Of a DNA stretch of 64,000 nucleotides, positions 60,729 through 64,000 are shown one piece after another. The stretch's first letter is position 1. Each line of letters starts with the position of its first letter. The notes below the pieces were generated by a model. The model was not told the origin of the DNA, searched no databases, and worked only from the letters and a program-made list of their open reading frames with translations. A program made the translations under genes and the position numbers. The DNA comes from Kutzneria chonburiensis. GTDB taxonomy: Bacteria; Actinomycetota; Actinomycetes; Mycobacteriales; Pseudonocardiaceae. The stretch is taken from contig NZ_CP097263.1 in the NCBI RefSeq assembly GCF_028622115.1, positions 9,993,501 to 10,057,500 of the forward strand. The letters are read 5' to 3'.

Positions 60729-60837
60729 GCCGACGGGGAGGGGAAGCTGGTCCCCGCCTTGTGGAGCCGCAGGCGTGGCCGGGCGGGGAACGACCACTGC
60801 GACTTCGCCCGGGACGCGCTACCGGACGAGGAAGTCC

Positions 60838-61497
60838 TTACAGGGGCGGCCAGACGTCGAAGATGTCCAGGTGGTTCAGCCACGCGTTGAGGTCGTGGCG
60901 GAAGTGGCTCATCTCCTCGAGCGTGCGGTGCACGGTGCGCAGCGCCAGATCGGCGTCACCGGGGCGCAGCACGCGGCCGGCGACGGCGGCGGCGAACTCC
61001 TCGGAGCGCACGATGCGGGCGGTGGTGCCACCGGGCACGGCCAGGCCGAGCAGCAGATCGGTGGTCCGCCACGACCGGCTGTCCCGCTGCACCCGCACCG
61101 CGGTCAGCGTGCTCGGCGTCGGACGGCCATGCCGGGAGCGGGAGCGCAGGTGGGTCAGGCGCAGGCCCAGATCGGGCAGCAGCCAGGTGACCTCGCACTC
61201 GGCGAACGGGTCCTCGGGGGTCGGACATTCCATCCGAAGTCCCCACCGTTCCACCACGCATGTCGTCAGGTGTCGCGTGCCCCCGGACGAGTAGCTGCGA
61301 ACCCCGGTGAAGGTGTCGACGGTGTCGACCAGCTGCGGAGTGATGACCGTTCCCACGCGACCCGAGGGTAGCCCTAGGTGTTCGCCCGGTGACCGTCCGG
61401 GTCGATTCGTTACATCACGCATTGTGGCCGTTTGGATACCGAATGGGTTGCGAGCGTGCTCGTCAGTCGAACGGCTCTTGACCGCGGTTTCCGTCAT
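60838..61497 (-). CDS. DUF402-family protein, diverged copy
   Basis: A 219-residue protein. Residues about 100-215 follow the DUF402 pattern of the upstream gene: a strand pair ending WLLPDLGLRLTHLRSR, a middle SWRTTDLLLGLAVPGG, and helices RSEEFAAAVAGRVLRPGDADLALRTVHRTLEEM. The N-terminal 60 residues are poorly structured. DUF402 proteins include FomD, a metal-dependent nucleoside diphosphatase. Several acidic metal ligands seen in the neighbour are missing here (RSRHGRP instead of HERDFDFYVDIVHV), so catalytic loss is possible. The ATG overlaps the upstream stop by four bases. Confidence 0.7.
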   Translation of the reverse strand: MTETAVKSRSTDEHARNPFGIQTATMRDVTNRPGRSPGEHLGLPSGRVGTVITPQLVDTVDTFTGVRSYSSGGTRHLTTCVVERWGLRMECPTPEDPFAECEVTWLLPDLGLRLTHLRSRSRHGRPTPSTLTAVRVQRDSRSWRTTDLLLGLAVPGGTTARIVRSEEFAAAVAGRVLRPGDADLALRTVHRTLEEMSHFRHDLNAWLNHLDIFDVWPPL

Positions 61498-62075
61498 CGG
61501 CTAATGCCCCAGGCGAGTTCCACGCCCTCGGCGGCCAGCCACCGCTGGATGTCGTAACCGTGCGCGGCGATCCCCGCCACCGCACGGTAGGTGACCTCCA
61601 GAGCCAGTTGGGCGTCCTGGGCGCTGAGCACGCCCAGGCGCACCGCGGTCATCAGCTCGTCGGTGTCCAGCACCTCGACCTCGCGGCCGGTCCGCACCAG
61701 CAGATCGAGATAGAGGTCGACGGTCCGCCACACGCTCTCGTCCGGCTGCACGTGGACGATGTCGACGTAGAAGTCGAAGTCCCGCTCGTGCCCGGGCCAC
61801 CAGCTCTGCCTGGTGACCCGCAGGCCGAACGCCGGCAGCAGCCACGACTCGAAGTGCTTGAGCTTGGGGTGCCCGACCACGGCCCGCGACATGTAGAGGC
61901 CGTGCTCGGTGCGCCGGTACTCGTCGACCGTGCGCACCTGGCGCTTGGGGTCCGTGTTGGTCATCGCGTCCAGGTCGAACAGCTCGACCTTGGGCGGATG
62001 GACATGGGCCTCGCCCCGGACCTGGGTCGGCAAGTGGACGGTCATGCCGACATCGTCTGACCTGCGCGGCGTCAC
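61494..62075 (-). CDS. DUF402 (FomD-like) protein, probable nucleotide phosphohydrolase
   Basis: A 193-residue DUF402 protein. Key segments are WLLPAFGLRVTRQSWWPGHERDFDFYVDIVHV, WRTVDLYLDLLV and DTDELMTAVRLGVLSAQDAQLALEV, giving the Asp/Glu-rich metal site known for FomD-like diphosphatases. I choose GTG 62075 because GGAGG lies 6 bases upstream; the ATG at 62081 directly abuts that site. Its stop overlaps the second DUF402 gene. A DUF402 gene between coaE and uvrB is also present in mycobacteria (Rv1632c region) as I recall. Confidence 0.82.
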   Translation of the reverse strand: MTPRRSDDVGMTVHLPTQVRGEAHVHPPKVELFDLDAMTNTDPKRQVRTVDEYRRTEHGLYMSRAVVGHPKLKHFESWLLPAFGLRVTRQSWWPGHERDFDFYVDIVHVQPDESVWRTVDLYLDLLVRTGREVEVLDTDELMTAVRLGVLSAQDAQLALEVTYRAVAGIAAHGYDIQRWLAAEGVELAWGISR

Positions 62076-62128
62076 TGCCATCCTCCGGCAGGGTCATATT
62101 CCGACCGCTGCCGGGTGGTGGCGTTGCG

Positions 62129-62791
62129 TCAGCTCGTGATGGAAGTGCCGACGCTGCTCACGGTGAGCAGCGGGCCCACGCTGCCGGCGCAGCCCTGGCC
62201 CGAGGTCGGCAGGAACATCGCGGCGGTCTCGTTCGGCGGGTAGACCCGCAGGCCGCGGACGTCGACCGGCTTGCACTGGTCGGCCGGGAACGGGCCGGCG
62301 TTGACGATGACCAGGCCGGCGTTGGTGCTCCCGCCGGGACGCAGCGTGATCGTCGGGCCTTGGTTGCCGCTGCGGTTGGCCGGCAGGCCGACCTGCTGGC
62401 CGCTGTCGCCGGTGACGTAGGAGACGCCGGGGAAGCCCTGCAGCGTGCAGCTGTGCTGGCTGATATTCGTGAACTGGAGCGAGGTGTACGTCTTCTGCAT
62501 GGCGTGGTCGGAGTCGTGCCCGAACGACAGTTTCAGCTCGCTCGACTTGCAGTTCGACGGATTGTTGGACGCCGCGGGCTGCGCCCCATTGTTGCCCGTT
62601 TGCCCACCGCCCGTACCGGCGTCGGTTCCGCCGCCGGAGGCCTGCGCGGAGGTCGTCGGCGGCGGGCTGCTGGTGGCGGTGTTACCGCTGGTGATGGGGG
62701 TGATCGTGCCCGAGATCTGGGCGCCGCCGCAGGCGCTCAGCATGAAGGCTCCGGCGACGCAGGCCACTCCGACAGCAATGGTGGAACGCAT
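62129..62791 (-). CDS. DUF4232 lipoprotein
   Basis: A 220-residue secreted lipoprotein. The signal peptide ends in lipobox FMLSAC, followed by a Thr/Ser/Gly/Pro linker to about residue 85. The remaining 135 residues form a DUF4232 beta-sandwich: CKSSELKLSFG, SLQFTNISQHSCTLQGFPGVSYV and VIVNAGPFPADQCKPVDVRGLRVYPP are typical, with two probable disulfides. ATG 62791 has GGGGAG upstream. Function unknown; such proteins are abundant on actinomycete surfaces. It is divergent from uvrB. Confidence 0.87.
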   Translation of the reverse strand: MRSTIAVGVACVAGAFMLSACGGAQISGTITPITSGNTATSSPPPTTSAQASGGGTDAGTGGGQTGNNGAQPAASNNPSNCKSSELKLSFGHDSDHAMQKTYTSLQFTNISQHSCTLQGFPGVSYVTGDSGQQVGLPANRSGNQGPTITLRPGGSTNAGLVIVNAGPFPADQCKPVDVRGLRVYPPNETAAMFLPTSGQGCAGSVGPLLTVSSVGTSITS

Positions 62792-63005
62792 GATGTACTC
62801 CCCGACTTTCGGTGGCCGGCGGAATTGTGGATCCGAATCGCCTGCCGTGGTTGTTCCGATGCTTAGAGGATGTGTGCGCGGCCGTTTGGTTGACGTGGTG
62901 TGATGTGGATTACAGCCAGTGAACCCGCGTCGATCCGGCCGCGTTGCAGGTCGGCCGAGCCGCTGCGCCGCGAAACTGTCAGGGGTGCGTCCTACTCTGG
63001 GAGGC

Positions 63006-64000
63006 GTGGCAGATGCACCTGTGCTTGCGTCCTCGGAGTTCCGACCGGTCAGCGACATCCCGCGCGCCGACGGGCGGTTCAGGGTGGTCGCCGACTACCA
63101 GCCGTCGGGCGACCAGCCGCAGGCGATCATGGAGCTGGAACAGCGGCTGCGGCGCAACGAGCCGGACGTCGTGCTGCTGGGCGCGACCGGCACCGGCAAG
63201 TCGGCGACGACGGCGTGGCTGGTGGAGAAGCTCCAGCGGCCGACGCTGGTGATGGCGCCGAACAAGACCCTGGCGGCGCAGCTGGCCAACGAGCTGAAGG
63301 GGTTCTTCCCCGACAACGCGGTCGAGTACTTCGTCAGCTACTACGACTACTACCAGCCCGAGGCGTACATCCCGCAGACCGACACCTACATCGAGAAGGA
63401 CTCCTCGATCAACGAGGACGTGGAACGGCTGCGGCACTCGGCGACGATGAGCCTGCTGACCCGGCGTGACACGATCGTGGTGGCCTCGGTGTCGTGCATC
63501 TACGGTCTCGGCACGCCGCAGTCCTATCTGGACCGCTCGGTGCAGCTGAAGGTCGGCGGCGAGGTCGAGCGCGACCTGTTCCTGCGCGCCCTGGTCGACG
63601 TGCAGTACACCCGCAACGACATCGCCTTCGCCCGCGGCACCTTCCGGGTGCGCGGCGACACCGTGGAGATCATCCCGGCCTACGAGGAGCTGGCCGTGCG
63701 GGTCGAGTTCTTCGGTGACGAGATCGACCGGCTCTACTACCTGCACCCGCTGACCGGCGATGTGGTGCGCGAAGTGGACGAGCTGCGCATCTTCCCGGCG
63801 ACGCACTACGTGGCCGGCCCGGAGCGGATGGAGAAGGCCATCGCCGGCATCGAGGCCGAGCTGGCCGAGTCGCTGGCCAAGATGGAGAAGCAGGGCAAGC
63901 TGCTGGAGGCGCAGCGGCTGCGCATGCGCACCACGTACGACATCGAGATGATGCGCCAGGTCGGCTTCTGCTCCGGCATCGAGAACTACTCGCGGCACAT
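63006..64000 (+). CDS. uvrB: Excinuclease ABC subunit B (3' truncated by window)
   Basis: The open frame from GTG 63006 runs to the window end without a stop, giving the first 331 residues of UvrB, the damage-verifying helicase of nucleotide excision repair. Visible motifs are the N-terminal [17 protein letters not shown], Walker [13 protein letters not shown], motif Ia [13 protein letters not shown], and the beta-hairpin region [25 protein letters not shown] in pattern. Next come [13 protein letters not shown] and the SCIYGLG segment. The last visible residues ([12 protein letters not shown]) are also standard. GGGAGG sits one base before the GTG; GTG 63021 is an alternative. I see no clear SOS box upstream. 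Confidence 0.96.
   Translation, partial: MADAPVLASSEFRPVSDIPRADGRFRVVADYQPSGDQPQAIMELEQRLRRNEPDVVLLGATGTGKSATTAWLVEKLQRPTLVMAPNKTLAAQLANELKGFFPDNAVEYFVSYYDYYQPEAYIPQTDTYIEKDSSINEDVERLRHSATMSLLTRRDTIVVASVSCIYGLGTPQSYLDRSVQLKVGGEVERDLFLRALVDVQYTRNDIAFARGTFRVRGDTVEIIPAYEELAVRVEFFGDEIDRLYYLHPLTGDVVREVDELRIFPATHYVAGPERMEKAIAGIEAELAESLAKMEKQGKLLEAQRLRMRTTYDIEMMRQVGFCSGIENYSRH

Noticed and set aside
62792..63005. LexA/SOS box upstream of uvrB
   Set aside because: No sequence close enough to the actinobacterial consensus was seen in this divergent space.

Overview
The window is about 70% G+C, uses many GTG starts, packs genes with 4-base ATGA/GTGA overlaps, and carries F420- and mycothiol-type enzymes. 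These traits point to a filamentous actinomycete. The order pdtaR - liv ABC operon - thioesterase/polA - methyltransferase/rpsA - coaE(GrpB fusion) - DUF402 - uvrB matches the conserved actinobacterial chromosome core as I remember it from Streptomyces and Mycobacterium. The large dispersed palindromes and the accessory gene mix make Pseudonocardiales (Kutzneria/Amycolatopsis-like) my best guess. That is inference.

The window divides at a tRNA gene (39048-39120, minus strand). To the left (1-39 kb) is accessory DNA. It starts with the tail of an ATP-binding protein, a small half-ATPase/HTH regulator and an orphan actinobacterial-type [NiFe]-hydrogenase small subunit with no large subunit. A MacAB-like module follows (lipoprotein, HlyD-type adaptor, ABC ATPase, FtsX permease), transcribed divergently from a response regulator/histidine kinase pair across a shared palindrome. 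Next come a MarR/flavin/F420 redox cluster, a frameshifted mycothiol-dependent isomerase-family gene, an NB-ARC/TPR STAND protein, and a CDP-glycerol glycerophosphotransferase-like gene whose 5' end abuts 15 tandem heptanucleotide repeats. A 2976-residue secreted RHS/YD-repeat protein with a NucA-like nuclease tip follows, with a secreted subtilase-ricin lectin protein 35 bases downstream. Then three secreted glycoside hydrolases (GH89, GH27, GH59) are arranged around one AT-rich divergent promoter region. A PucR-type regulator and a secreted serine hydrolase close the region.

Between the serine hydrolase and the tRNA lies a decayed C-terminal fragment of a large serine recombinase. This suggests the tRNA vicinity has been an integration site and marks the boundary between accessory and core DNA.

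To the right (39-64 kb) is mostly core: the ANTAR regulator PdtaR, a secreted fibronectin-III protein, the five-gene branched-chain amino acid ABC transporter (livJHMGF), a hotdog thioesterase, DNA polymerase I, a MocR-type regulator with a divergent DJ-1/PfpI protein, a TetR-controlled YhgE/Pip exporter operon with a degenerate ABC ATPase, a GNAT and a methyltransferase, ribosomal protein S1, CoaE-GrpB, two tandem DUF402 proteins, a DUF4232 lipoprotein, and the 5' part of uvrB, which runs off the window. Several intergenic spaces here hold near-perfect 20-32 bp-arm palindromes.
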